Below are positions 24,655-34,790 of a stretch of DNA of 64,000 nucleotides, in pieces. The stretch comes from Macrotis lagotis (Eukaryota; Chordata; Mammalia; Peramelemorphia; Peramelidae), in NCBI RefSeq assembly GCF_037893015.1, contig NC_133663.1, forward strand, positions 136,700,100 through 136,764,099. The letters run 5' to 3'. The translations under genes were made by a program, and so were the position numbers. Below the pieces are notes generated by a model. It made no database searches and was not told the DNA's origin. It saw only the letters and a list, made by a program, of their open reading frames with translations. Numbering within the stretch: the stretch's first letter is position 1; every line of letters begins with the position of its first letter.

Positions 24655-24900
24655 TATATGAGTCAAAATTTTGAATTTTGATTCAAGAAGTTCCAATTTC
24701 AAATCCAATCTTAGACATTTAATAATTATGTCATTCTGGACAAGTCATTGACAGATGTGCTATCTCAATTTCTTCACCTATAAAATTGATTTTGTATACC
24801 ATGAATGACATGAGAATAAAATGAAATAATATTTGCAAGGTTCCTGAAAACTAAGAGAACTGAATAAATGATGTCAATTTCTGACTCATTGCTATTGCTA
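24655..24900 (+). mobile_element. MIR-like CORE-SINE
   Basis: In MIR order: CAAATCCAATCTTAGACATT (after the B box), GTCATTCTGGACAAGTCATT, ATCTCAATTTCTTCACCTAT, AAAATGAAATAATATTTGCA, and a 3' end with CTCATTGCTATTGCTATC. Diverged but the blocks are in the right order and spacing. Confidence 0.7.
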
Positions 24901-25534
24901 TCAAGAAGATGAAGGTTATCTTTCATAATTCATGCAAGATATAAAATTTTCTCTGTATTTTTCCTAACTTCTGTATATTTAAATTCAAATCAGCAGTTTT
25001 CTCATTTCTTTGCTTAGATTTGACACAGTGGATTGAGTATTTCTTTTGCACTAATTATTTTTTTTGTGATGACCATAACAAAATACATTTATTTCTCTCT
25101 TGAATCACCTGATAGCATCCTGCTATAACACTATCCTTTCTTGTTACAGGGGCCTCTGCCTCTTAGGTTTTGATATTATTCATTTTGCACTATTGATTCA
25201 GTGATGTTTAAAATTCAGTAACCTGGTGAACATCTTCTCTTTTATTTTCATAGTTTCCTTGAGAATTTATCAACTTTTGGTGAAAGTTTTTTCTTTTTTT
25301 TTTCTTTTTTTCATTTCTTTGAAATCTTTCCAAAATAAAAGTTTTCCTCCCTCCATTTTATTCTTCCATTGCTTATTGTCTAAATCTTTCACCTTAGATG
25401 TTGTGTTTCCTAAAAGTGTCACTCCAACATGAGGACCTGATTTTTTTTAACTAATGCAGATACTTCCATAAATGTTTTTGGTCAGAACTGACCCAACATG
25501 AATGCCAATATCCTTTCATTCAGCTCTCATACAG

Positions 25535-25601
<67 letters not shown>

Positions 25602-25620
25602 TATACATATATATATATAT
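25535..25620. repeat. (TA)n microsatellite
   Basis: About 60 bp of perfect TA followed by an interrupted TATA/CATA tail. Confidence 0.96.
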
Positions 25621-26020
25621 TGCAATAACTAATAATAATTGCAGTAAGATCAATAAGATACTCGCTAAGTAAATGGAATAACCCAGGCTTTCTAGTTTCT
25701 GATGTGTTGATATGTGTGCCCAAGAGAATTGATGGAGAGCCTGCTAAGGAAACAACATATTCAGATAAGATCATATCAATAAGCACTGAAGATCTTATTA
25801 TGTGCCAATAACTGAGGTAAATGTGGATAGTCTTATCAGTTGATATAGTTAGTGTTTAAATATCATTTATATGCAGTTTTGTTTAAGACTTCAAGGTTTT
25901 TGATTTCATAGCACATTACATTGTTTTGTGTGTTTATCTGAAAGTTTCAATATCTGAAAAATTCAACATTTGAACTCTAATCTTGCCAACACATAACTTT
26001 GACATACAAATATACACACA

Positions 26021-26057
26021 TACATACATACATACATACATACATACATACATACAT
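26021..26057. repeat. (CATA)n microsatellite
   Basis: About nine perfect CATA units. Confidence 0.95.
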
Positions 26058-26149
26058 CATTTCAGAAACACAGACACAAAGAAAAAGTTCAGTCAGTGTC
26101 TTCAGGATTTATCTTAGAATCATCTTGACATTATGGAATTCTATGTATG

Positions 26150-26345
26150 CCGTTTGTAAAGCTAGGTTCAAGGTTCTTTGTGATGATTAGTGACTATAGA
26201 CAAGTCACTTAAACCTTTTGAGCCTTGGAAAACTCATCTGGCAAAAAGAGTATGTGTTCATTCATTAGTGTTTACCGCAGAGAGTTCCTGTGAACTTCAA
26301 ATTAGATATTTTTGTTGTGCTTTATAAGGATTCAAGGATATCTTT
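26150..26345 (+). mobile_element. Degenerate MIR-like SINE
   Basis: Weak but ordered similarity: GACAAGTCACTTAAACCTTT, GAGCCTTGGAAAACTCATCT (for GGGCCTCAGTTTCCTCATCT), GAACTTCAAATTAGATATT and GTGCTTTATAAGGATT (for the AAGCGCTTTGTAAA block). Confidence 0.6.
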
Positions 26346-26510
26346 CATAGGCCACATAGATCTCTGAGGAAGAATCTTCTGTTACAATTTTTTGTCTTTT
26401 TTTTTAAATGAATTGGGTAGAGAGTTGTCTTTTGCAGAAAGAAATAATTTGTCTTGTGACACCAAGTCACTACGAATCAGAGTTAGAACACAAATCAAGA
26501 AAAATTTCCT

Positions 26511-26680
26511 CTCTCCCCTCCCTCCCTTAGTCCCTTTCTCACTGCTGCAGTCTCTCCCTCCCTCTCTCCTTTCCTTCCTTCCCTCCCTCCTTTTTTAATT
26601 CCTTCTTCCTTCCTCCCTCTCTCTGTTCCTTCCTCTATTACTTCCTTCCTTCATTTCATTTCACTCTTTCTTTCAGAATG
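26511..26680. repeat. Polypyrimidine (CTCC/CTTC)n tract
   Basis: An imperfect run of CTCCCTCC, CCTTCCTT and related units beside the 3' side of the antisense L1 at 26685. Confidence 0.9.
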
Positions 26681-26684
26681 TTTG

Positions 26685-28100
26685 AATCATTTCACAACTC
26701 TACCATGAGTGTATTGGTATCCTAATTTCCCCAAATCCTCTCCAACATTCATTATGGATTTTTTGTCAATTTGATAGGTGTGGGGCAGGTATTTTAATTT
26801 GTAGCCTCTGCTCATTAATAAGTTGGAGTAAATTTTTATAGTAGTATAAATAGCTTTGATTTCTTCAATTGAAAATTGCCTGTTCATATACTTTGATGAT
26901 TTCTAACTGGAGAATGAATTGCAATCTTTTAAATTTGTTTGAGTTCTCTGTATACTTTACAAATGAGTCCTTTATCAGAAACACTAGCTTCAAAATTTAT
27001 TTCCCAGTTTCTACATTCCTTCTAATCTTGACTTTATTGGATTTATTTATGCAAAAATTTTTTAATATACTCAAAAGCATCCATTGTACAAACTGTAATA
27101 CTCTCTATCTTTAGTTTTGTCATAAACTTCTTCTGTCTCCATAGATCCAAGAAATCGTGTCCTTTGTTCTCTTAATTACTATATTATATCACCCTTTATA
27201 TCTAAATCCTTTACTCATTTAGGCATTACTTTAAGATAGGATATAAGATGTGGGGTTATTGCCTGTTTTGTCATACTATTTTAATTTTCCCAGTGATTTT
27301 TGTCAAATAGTGAGTATTTATTTCCAAGTGATTTTTGTCAAATAGTGAAAGCAAGTGTCTTTGGATATATATATATATATGAAAGAATAGATTAATATGA
27401 TCATTCACTATTTTTGCACCTAATCTAATCCACAGATCACAAGCAGATAGTTATGCTGAATGTTGCTTTATGATATAGTTTTAAATCTAGACAGTTAGTC
27501 TACCATCCTTTAAATTTTTTTTTCCATAAAATCCTTTCATATTCTTTTGTTGCTCCAGATAAATTTGTTGCTATTTTTTTACTAGCTCTGTAAAATATTT
27601 TTGATACTTTAGTGTGGCACAGAATAAGTTATTTGATTATTTTAGGTTTTTAAAAAAATGGAACGCTTCATGAATTTGCATGTCATTCTTGCACAGGGGC
27701 ATGCTAATCATCTCTGTATAGTTCCAATTTTAGAATATGTGTTGCCAAAGCGAGCACATCAGTTATTTAATTTTGGCAGAATTTTCATTTTTTGTATTAG
27801 CATGAGCAATTAATAGCTTTCTATTTTTTGTTTTATATTTGTAAGAATAGGTTTATTTCCAAGAAAATTATTTTGTAATAGTGTCCATATAATTTCTGCA
27901 CTAATCTTTGGAGGTAGATTTCTAGATTTCTATATTATCTTTATTCATTTAAATAGAACTATTTCTAAATCTTTCTCTTGGGCTTTATTGGGCATATATT
28001 GAAATTCCAATGATTTATTTGATTTTATAAATTTAAATTAGAAAAGAAAGATCCCTAATCCCGAAAGTTATTGCTGTTTCTCTAACCACCAACTGACTCC
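26685..28100 (-). mobile_element. L1 LINE fragment, ORF2 C-terminal part, split by a U6 retrocopy
   Basis: Minus-strand ORF2 from about 28000 (past the RT core) to the C-terminal domain at 26685. The stretch at 26887-26687 encodes MNRQFSIEEIKAIYTTIK, the L1 motif usually written Q-F-S-E-E-E-I-K-A-I. It is diverged and full of stops. A U6 snRNA sequence splits it at 27640-27760; L1 homology resumes on both sides. A 22-bp direct repeat at 27292/27327 marks a small local duplication. The far end near 28000-28100 is uncertain. Confidence 0.8.
27652..27757 (-). ncRNA. U6 snRNA retrocopy (pseudogene)
   Basis: Read on the minus strand from 27757, the sequence starts GTGCTCGCTTTGGCAACACA and follows U6 spliceosomal RNA over its whole length (about 106 nt), ending GAAGCGTTCCATTTTTTT. 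The ACAGAGA box and the AGC triad (TTAGCATG) are kept. By eye it differs from the conserved vertebrate U6 at about 11 places, several being CpG-type losses (for example CTTCGG to CTTTGG, TTCGTG to TTCATG), and it has lost one G in the GGCCCC run. A near-identical repeat of about 12 bp flanks it (AGTTATTTGATT at 27628, AGTTATTTAATT at 27761). No PSE or TATA element is visible upstream. This fits an old L1-driven retrocopy and not an active gene. Confidence 0.92.
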
Positions 28101-28489
28101 ATCACTGCTGTTGTATTCACATGAAAAAAATATATTTTTCCCTGACTTTTTTAGTTTGTCGGATTTGTCCTTCCAGAAATCAATTTGAAGTGTTATTTTA
28201 AAGTTGTTTAAGGGAAATGTGGTTAGAGCTTAAAAGAATGCTTTCATAACTCCTGCACCTTGGTCCAATGTTTGTTCATAAAAGATATTTAAGATGATGT
28301 CAATAACAGTTTAGTTTTAAAGTATTTTATTTCTTTTTAACTAGTTTCTGTGAGTAAAAATCTTTTTTATGATCATCATTGGCTGATTATTTTTTTCTCA
28401 GTTTATGGGAATTTTTTTTCAATGTTGTTCCTGGATAATATTATAAAAATACATAATCTGTACTTCTGAATAATTATAAGTTTTATTGA
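28101..28489. other. Unrecognised DNA
   Basis: About 390 bp with nothing recognisable beyond T-rich runs. Confidence 0.5.
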
Positions 28490-28717
28490 AACCTGTGTGA
28501 TACAGCATATAGAGCATGCATCTTGGAGTTAGGCAAAATATTGTTCAATCACTTCCATAACCAATTACCGTTTCTGTGACTTTAAATATGTAATAAATTC
28601 TGAATCAATTTCTTCATCAGTAAATTGGTGATAATAATAGGATATATTTTCCAGCAATTAAAATAAATATGCCAATCTTAAGGTGCTACACAATTATTAT
28701 TATTATTATTATTATTT
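28490..28717 (+). mobile_element. CORE-SINE ending in (ATT)n
   Basis: A tRNA-like head (CAGCATATAGAGCATGCATC, with TTGTTCAATCA near the B box), the core with TTTCTGTGACTTTAAATATG and ATTTCTTCATCAGTAAATTG, GCTACACAATTATTATT, and a terminal ATT array at 28692-28717. The order matches MIR/Mon-1 type elements, which often end in such a triplet tail. Confidence 0.75.
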
Positions 28718-28954
28718 CTTGATATTTAGTGTATCATATTCTAACAGAATTTCATAAAACTTTGGAGATAAGTGATTGTAATAGTTATCAAAATGTTACT
28801 GGTAATGAAAAATCTTGAATAATTATTTTAATATTTTATAGATGGGCATTTGTCTCATTGTTACAAAAGTAGAGCTTTGTCAAGGCAAATAAATATGATT
28901 CATAATAAATGAAAGTAAGCCTTCTCAATAGAGTATGGTTCAAAAATTTAGGGG
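28718..28954. other. Unrecognised DNA
   Basis: About 240 bp with no recognisable feature. Confidence 0.4.
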
Positions 28955-30345
28955 TTAGAGCCAAGTTGGTGGCAGAAGAATAGCCTTTCTTAGGAGTTCT
29001 CTCCAAAATATTTCAAAAATCTTAAAATTTATGTCTCTAACTAATTTTTTGAAAGACACAACTCACTGAAAGATCCAGTAATAAAATTCTCCCACCCAAG
29101 GTAACCTGAAAAATAGTGGAAAGACTCTGTTCCATGGGGTTGGTGGGGTGGCAGTGCAGCCAGGATCACACAATGGAACAAATGAACTCCAACCTTCTGG
29201 TAACAGCCTGAGGAGTGCCTGGGTACTGGGAGTGAAGGGTCCTGGCAACAGAAGCTGTTTCCTGACCTGCCAACCCAACTTGAAAGTACAATTTGGAAGA
29301 TCAGTGAGGAAACCTCTAACAGAGTGTGTACAGAGCACCAAGCCCCCAGTTTGGATCTCAGTGCAGCCAAGATGCCAGGAAAAGGAAACAGGCTTTCAGA
29401 GTCTACCAGCAGGGAGCCAGCTGGCAGCTACTCCCAAGTGCTTAGCCCATGGAAGGTAAAGGGGTGAGGTGATAATGTCAAGGTCTCTCCTCTCTCCCTG
29501 GTACAGTACTCTGGGACTTCATCCATATCCAGAACCTGGTCATAATCTGGGGTCCCAGACTGCTATAGCAGACCAAGGACCCTCCTCACAGCTCCAGGGC
29601 AGAGAGGTAGGCTTGATGTCATCCACATATCAAAGTACAGGCTAGGAGAGCAGTCAGAGTCTCTCATAAGACTTTTAAGGAACTTAGATCCTTACAGGGG
29701 GTTTCCCAATAATACTCAAAACCTCAGGAAGCACTTCAAAACCAGGACATATATTTGGGAAATGAGTAAAAAGAAAAAAAGAACCTGATTATGGCCAATT
29801 ACTTTGGTCCCATAGAGGATCAAAACATACACTCAGAAGATGAAAAAGTCAATGATTCTACATCTAAAAGCTCCAAGAAATATAGAAGTTGGGCTCAGAT
29901 TATGACAGAACTCAAAGAAGATTTTGAAAATAGAGTAAGAGAGATAGAGGAAAAATTGGGAAGAGAAATGAAAGAGATGCATTAAAAACATGAAAGCCAA
30001 GTCAAAGAGATCCAACAAATGCTGTAGAAAGCATGTTAAAAACCAGGTTAGGTAAAATGGATAAAACAATCCAAAAAGTTAATGAGAAGAAGAATGTCTT
30101 AAAAAGCAAAAATGGTCAAATGGAAAAGGAAATATGAAAGCTCTCTGAGGAAAACAAATCCGTCAAATGTAGAATGTAGCTACAGGAAGCTGATGACTTT
30201 GTGAGGAATAAAGAAAGAATAATTCAACACCAAAATAATAAAAAAAGTAGAAGAAAATGTGAAATAACTCATTGAAAAAACAACTGATCTGGAAAACAGA
30301 TCCAGAAGAGCCAATTTAAAAATCATTGTGTTATCTGAAATTGAT
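28955..30345 (+). mobile_element. HAL1-like element, 5' part
   Basis: This sense copy begins at about GGGGTTAGAGCCAAGTTGG (28950) and holds the 5'UTR and most of ORF1. Its 5'UTR block CAGTCAGAGTCTCTCATAAG at 29660 matches 21972. ORF1 opens at 29791 with MANYFGPIEDQNIHSEDEKV and a charged coiled coil RVREIEEKLGREM; the frame stops at 29985 and continues degenerate to about 30345. The rest of ORF1 and the 3' region are missing: antisense L1 sequence starts about 15 bp further. Loss of the 3' end is unusual for a retroposed copy and points to later deletion or disruption. Confidence 0.65.
29791..29985 (+). pseudogene. HAL1 ORF1 N-terminus
   Basis: Open stretch of 64 codons with the family N-terminus (MANYFGPIEDQN) and the helix RVREIEEKLGREMKEMH. 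The matching segment at 9785-9540 in another copy supports this start. It ends at a stop codon where the other copy stays open, so it is a broken remnant of an RNA-binding coiled-coil protein. Confidence 0.65.
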
Positions 30346-30361
30346 CTTTCTTTTCTAATTT

Positions 30362-30868
30362 AAATTTATTTATTTATTTATTTATGTATTATTCTAAATT
30401 CATTCCAACAATAGTTTTCAACATTTTTCATTTATTTTCATTTAATCATTTAAATGTTTCAATATTTCAACTCTGAATATTTTGACATATTATGAAAGAT
30501 GAATTAGAATAAAAGGGAACAAATAACCATGAGAGGGTAAAAATCAATACAGAAAGCATAAAATTACTTTTTTTAATGGAAAATTCTTTAGTCTGCATTC
30601 AGACTCCATGATTCTTGCTCTAGAAGTTTATGATGTGTTCCATTCCAAATCCTTTAGATTTGTCTTTGATTATTGTTCTGCTGAGGGGAAATAAGTGCAT
30701 CATATTTGTTCATCACACATTATTGCTGCTAATATATGTAATGTTTTCCTGGTCCTGCTCATTTCACTCTGTATCAGTTCATGTAGTATTCCAGACTTTT
30801 TTGAAGTCCTCTCATACATGATTTGTTTTAATTAATTGATGTATTTTTTCCAACGCTATATAGAAAGA
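30362..30868 (-). mobile_element. L1 3'UTR fragment
   Basis: Antisense L1 3'UTR: reading left to right, TTTTCAACATTTTTCATT, AGAATAAAAGGGAACAAATA, TCTGCATTCAGACTCCATGA, TTCATCACACATTATTGCTG and CTGCTCATTTCACTCTGTAT. The same blocks recur from 30870 onward, so this is a separate, strongly 5'-truncated copy. Confidence 0.75.
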
Positions 30869-30869
30869 G

Positions 30870-32890
30870 TTAAACAATCATTTTTGCAAGGATCTGAGTT
30901 TCAGATTTTTCTCCTTCCCTCTCTTCCCTCCCCCTTCTATCGAAAGAGAATAATTGAATGGAAGTTATACAGGTATAAAAATATTAACATATATTTCCAA
31001 ATTAAGCATGTAAAAGAAGAATCAGAATACGAAGGAGGAAATGGCAGAAAAATTATGAAACATAAATAAGTTTTAAAAATTGAAAATAGCAAACCTTTGA
31101 CTCCATTAAGATTCCACAGTTCCTTCTCTGGATGTGAATGGTATTTTCCATCACAAGTCCTTTAGTAATTTCTTTGATTTTTGTATTGCTGAAAGAGTAA
31201 GTCCATCATCTATAATCATTATATAATGTTGTTAATGTATACAATTTTCTTCTGGTTTTGTTCTCTTTATTTCCAGCAAATCATATAGGTCTTTCCCGGC
31301 TTTTCTGAAGTTCACCTGATCATCATTTCTTATAGAAAATCAATACTGCCTCAAATTCTTATGTTTGCTTATTCACCAATTGAAGGGCATCCTCTTGATG
31401 TCCAATTCTTTGTAATGGCAAAGAATACTGCTACAAATATTTTTGTACAAATTGATATTCCCCCCCTTTTATGATCTCTTTTGGATGCAGATCAAGCAGT
31501 GGTATTGCTGGATTAAAGGGTAAAATTTCTCTTAGTTTTGTTATTCAAATGGTCAATTATGCTGGTAGCTTTTCTAACATTGAACAATTCCTGAATTCTT
31601 GGTAAAAATCCTACCTGATACTATTGCATCACACTAGTGATAACTTCCTGTGATCTCTTTGTTAATATTTTACTTAGAATATTTGCAACAAAATCCATTG
31701 GGGAAATTGTTCTATAATTGTTTCTCTGTTCTAACTCTTCCCAGTTTAGGGATCAGCACCCCTAAACTGGTCAGCACCATACTGTTACCATAGAACATAT
31801 TTGACAGAACTGGTTTTTCATCTATTGTTTCAAATCATTTAAATGGAAATGGAATGAATTGTTCTATAATATTTGATAGAATTAACTTGTAAATCCATCT
31901 GGTCCAGAAGTATTTTTCTCCCTTAGGGAGTAAACTGATTGTTTCTCCAGTTTTTTTTTTTTTTTTTTGATGTGGGGTTATTTAAGTATTTTATTTCCCA
32001 ATATTTTTAGTCTGGGCAATTTAAATTGTTTGTAAATCTTCATCGATTCATGTACATTGACAAATTTAATGATATACAGGTGGTCAAAATGACTGATTAA
32101 TTTCCCCCTCATTGGTGGTGAGTTCAACTTTCCAGTTTTGATACTGGGAATCTGGATTTCTTCCTTCATATATTTATTTTTCATATATATTAAGTTTATT
32201 TATTTTATTGTTTGTTCATAAAATCATGTTAATTCTAATAATTTTTTCCAATAGTTGTCTTACATTCAATTTAGTTAATTTCTCCTTTGATTTTCAGGAT
32301 TTGATATTTAATTGAGCTTGTTGAATTTGTTCTTTTTCTAGCTTTTTTACACATAATACCCAATTCATTGATATCCTCTTACTCTATTTTATTCATGTAA
32401 ATATTTAGAGATGTAAACTTTCCCCTTATAACCTCTTTGTACCCCACAAATTTTGGTATGTTGTCCCATTATTGGCATTTCTTGGGTGAAATTGTTCATT
32501 TTTATTATGATGATTTGTTATTTGAAAACTCATTCTTTAAAATTAGATTATTTGGCTTCCAATTATTTTTTAATCTATTTTTCCATGAGTCTTTATTACA
32601 TGGGATTTTAACTGTATCTTGATCTAGAAATGATGAATTTGATATTGCTGCCTTCCTATATTAGATTATTAGTTTTTTGAATGCCTAATTATCTGGTCAA
32701 TTTTGGATTGGATGGCATGTACCATTGAATGAAAGATATACTCCCTTCTAACCCATCAATTTGTTCCAGAGGTCATTATATCTAAATTTTATAAAATTCT
32801 ATTCACCTCCTTATATTCCTTCTTGTTTATTTTGTGGTTAGACTTATCTAATTTTGAGAGAGGATGATTGAGGTCACCCATCAGTATAGA
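30870..32890 (-). mobile_element. L1 LINE, 3'UTR and ORF2 with internal deletion
   Basis: A second antisense L1 3'UTR (30870-31470: ATTCCACAGTTCCTTCTCTG, TTTCCATCACAAGTCCTTTA, CAATTGAAGGGCATCCTCTT) leads into the ORF2 C-terminus (31480-31530, complement of the PFNPAI-LL motif). It then jumps to the RT domain and continues to the endonuclease near 32890, where GGTCACCCATCAGTATAG is the complement of the GDLN motif region. The segment between C-terminal motif and RT is missing. A fold-back microinsertion lies at 31741-31778 and a T-run at 31948-31968. Old, all frames broken. Confidence 0.82.
31741..31770. repeat. 11-bp perfect inverted repeat
   Basis: CCAGTTTAGGG (31741-31751) and CCCTAAACTGG (31760-31770) form perfect arms around 8 bp; GATCAGCACC and GGTCAGCACC repeat directly at 31751 and 31769. 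Other L1 copies have only one pass through this sequence. Confidence 0.9.
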
Positions 32891-32894
32891 TTCG

Positions 32895-32898
<4 letters not shown>

Positions 32899-32985
<87 letters not shown>
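32899..32985. repeat. (TA)n(TG)n microsatellite
   Basis: About 36 bp of TA followed by about 48 bp of TG. It marks the junction between the antisense L1 and the antisense RTE element. Confidence 0.97.
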
Positions 32986-32986
<1 letters not shown>

Positions 32987-32989
32987 TAT

Positions 32990-34790
32990 ATGTTTCTGGA
33001 ACTTATTTAGCTCTCCTTTCACACTCCGGATGCTATTCAGCTATGGATTTTAAGTCACAGATGGTAAGGGGACCTCTTTTCTAGAACTGGAGCCAGGGGA
33101 AGACTATAAGCTGTTTGACAATTTCATTACTCTTACCAACTTCTAGGTCAAAGTTAAGACTCAGAGGATCACTTTTGCCTTTGTCACACTCACATCCTCT
33201 GTGTTCCTTTTCCTTACAAATGCATAGTCTATTAGATGACAAGGTTTTCTCTGGTGGCGTTTGGAGGGAATTTTATTGCATTTAGTTAAATGGTTGTTTG
33301 TGTTTGTGATGAGAAATTCATAAGATGCACAAGGCTTCATACTAAGTAACCATTGCTGTGGTAGTTTCCAACTCCATTCTTCCTAAAGACCTCCTGTCTT
33401 GTTTGGGATTCTGAGCCTATTCTAGTATTAAAGTCTCTCAGAATTATAAGGTTGTCCTCTTTTGGTCTATGTATGATAAGAATTTCCACTTCATTATATT
33501 ATTTTTCTTTGACCTCATCAGAGTTCATCATAGTGGAAAGATAGGCAGTGAAGATAGTGGCATGGCATTTTCTTGAAAGTGGCAATCACTCCTTTTGATA
33601 GGTACACAAGCTTGATGAATGAATTGCATTTTATTTCAAAACCTATTCCAGCTTCATGATGCTCCCCTTCACTTCAGTCACTCAAGAATATATATATACA
33701 TATACATATACATATACTATATATGCATATATAGGTATATGTATGTGCAACTTCAACTTCCTTAACCAGAACATTATTTGTCAGCATTGTTTCACTTAGA
33801 ACTTCAATTTGAGTGTGATACTTGCTGTATTTTCTTGCAAAAAAAGAGCTGTTTGCCATTCAGCTCTGTTGGATTATGTGTGTTCTGTGAGTGGGTACAC
33901 ATTTCTTTTTAGCAATGATGAGTAGAATAATTTTGAAAAGATTTTTTTCTATATTTTTAGTATTTTTACCCCTCTAGGAATGGTAACTAGGGCAAAGTTG
34001 GTGAAGTACTACACCTTTAATAGCCATTTCCTCACATCAGGAGGTGAACTGTGCAATTCATAAAAGGATGTTTAAAAGATTTTAAAAGGATGTTTAAAAA
34101 AAGGTGGCCAAATCATACTGTTGCTTGAAATAAAGAGACAAACCTCAGCCTGGTTGACTTCTGTGCAGTGTTTCAGCTTCAGCTCCAAGTATATCTAAAC
34201 CTGTTGCTTCTTCACTTGCCTATTGCTACAGCTCTTTGAGACAGAACTGGTTAAATGGTAAGGGTGATTTTATTTTGATTTGTGCATATATTGGATTTAA
34301 GTGAGGCAGAGTTGCATGAAGCCTTTAATCTCACTCTCTCTCTTACGAAATCATCACAGTTCAGTGACAATACAGAATCCAGACAACTGGCAACAGTTTG
34401 AGATGCAGAGGTGGCATCTTTGATGTCTAACTAATCCCTAAATGATACACAATGCCTACTTCAGCTGCCTTTGTGTCATTGGAACAAATTGTTTTCATTT
34501 GCAGATGCCACTAGAGAAAGTCTACACATGCTTGCAGTAGACACCATCCAACTCACCAAAGTGTTGGTGACCCCCTTGTTTACCTACAATCTAGATTAGC
34601 CTATATCATTAAATGGTTTGCTGGAGTGTAACTGCTGTGTGTGCTATAGTTTCTTGGAGTCACAGGTGAGACTTACTTGACTGTGATGGACATAAAAAGA
34701 GAAAGCCCTAAATGGCTCAGTGGATCTCACAATAGAGGTACTCCTCCTATTTTGACACAGTCTAAATTCCATGATAAATATGCATAATGC
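32990..34790 (-). mobile_element. RTE/BovB-type LINE, 5' region and endonuclease
   Basis: On the minus strand, 33905-33060 encodes an RTE-clade AP endonuclease in broken frames. 33859-33674 reads MANSSFFARKYSKYHTQIEV then LSETMLTNNVLVKEVEVAH, as in the RTE start A-L-V-A-R-E-L-x-R-Y-x-I-D-I-A-A-L-S-E-T-R. Further on come GIGFEIK (33660), LVYLSKGV, then ILRDFNTRIG near 33420 (for GDFNARVG) and FRKNGVGNYHSNG (for GKNGVGNxNSNG). The sequence to 34790, without coding potential, is probably its 5'UTR; this part is inferred from contiguity. The RT is missing: the copy stops at the microsatellite at 32985. Such elements copy themselves by nicking DNA and priming on the target. Confidence 0.75.
33060..33905 (-). 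pseudogene. RTE AP endonuclease, degenerate
   Basis: This covers the first 250 or so residues of an RTE ORF. Motifs in order are LSET (active-site Glu region), GIGFEIK, LVYLSKGV, DFNTRIG (the DFN motif with the catalytic Asp and Asn) and NGVGNYHSNG. The stretch between LSETM...EVEVAH and GIGFEIK is replaced by a TATA/CATA microsatellite (33684-33745). Several stops and frame changes are present. The 3' end of an RTE element also occurs at 18190, in the other orientation and 15 kb away, so it is a separate insertion. Confidence 0.78.

Larger units (their letters stand above)
24901..26149. other. Unrecognised DNA with microsatellites
   Basis: No gene recognised. It contains the (TA)n tract at 25535-25620 and the (CATA)n array at 26021-26057. 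The remainder is T-rich unique-looking sequence. Confidence 0.5.

Noticed and set aside
27652-27757. Functional U6 gene
   Set aside because: About 11 differences from the conserved RNA by eye, one deleted base, no visible promoter elements, and flanking duplications of a retrocopy.
29041-29459. ORFs of 92-109 codons on both strands
   Set aside because: Same reason: HAL1 5'UTR with few stop codons by composition.
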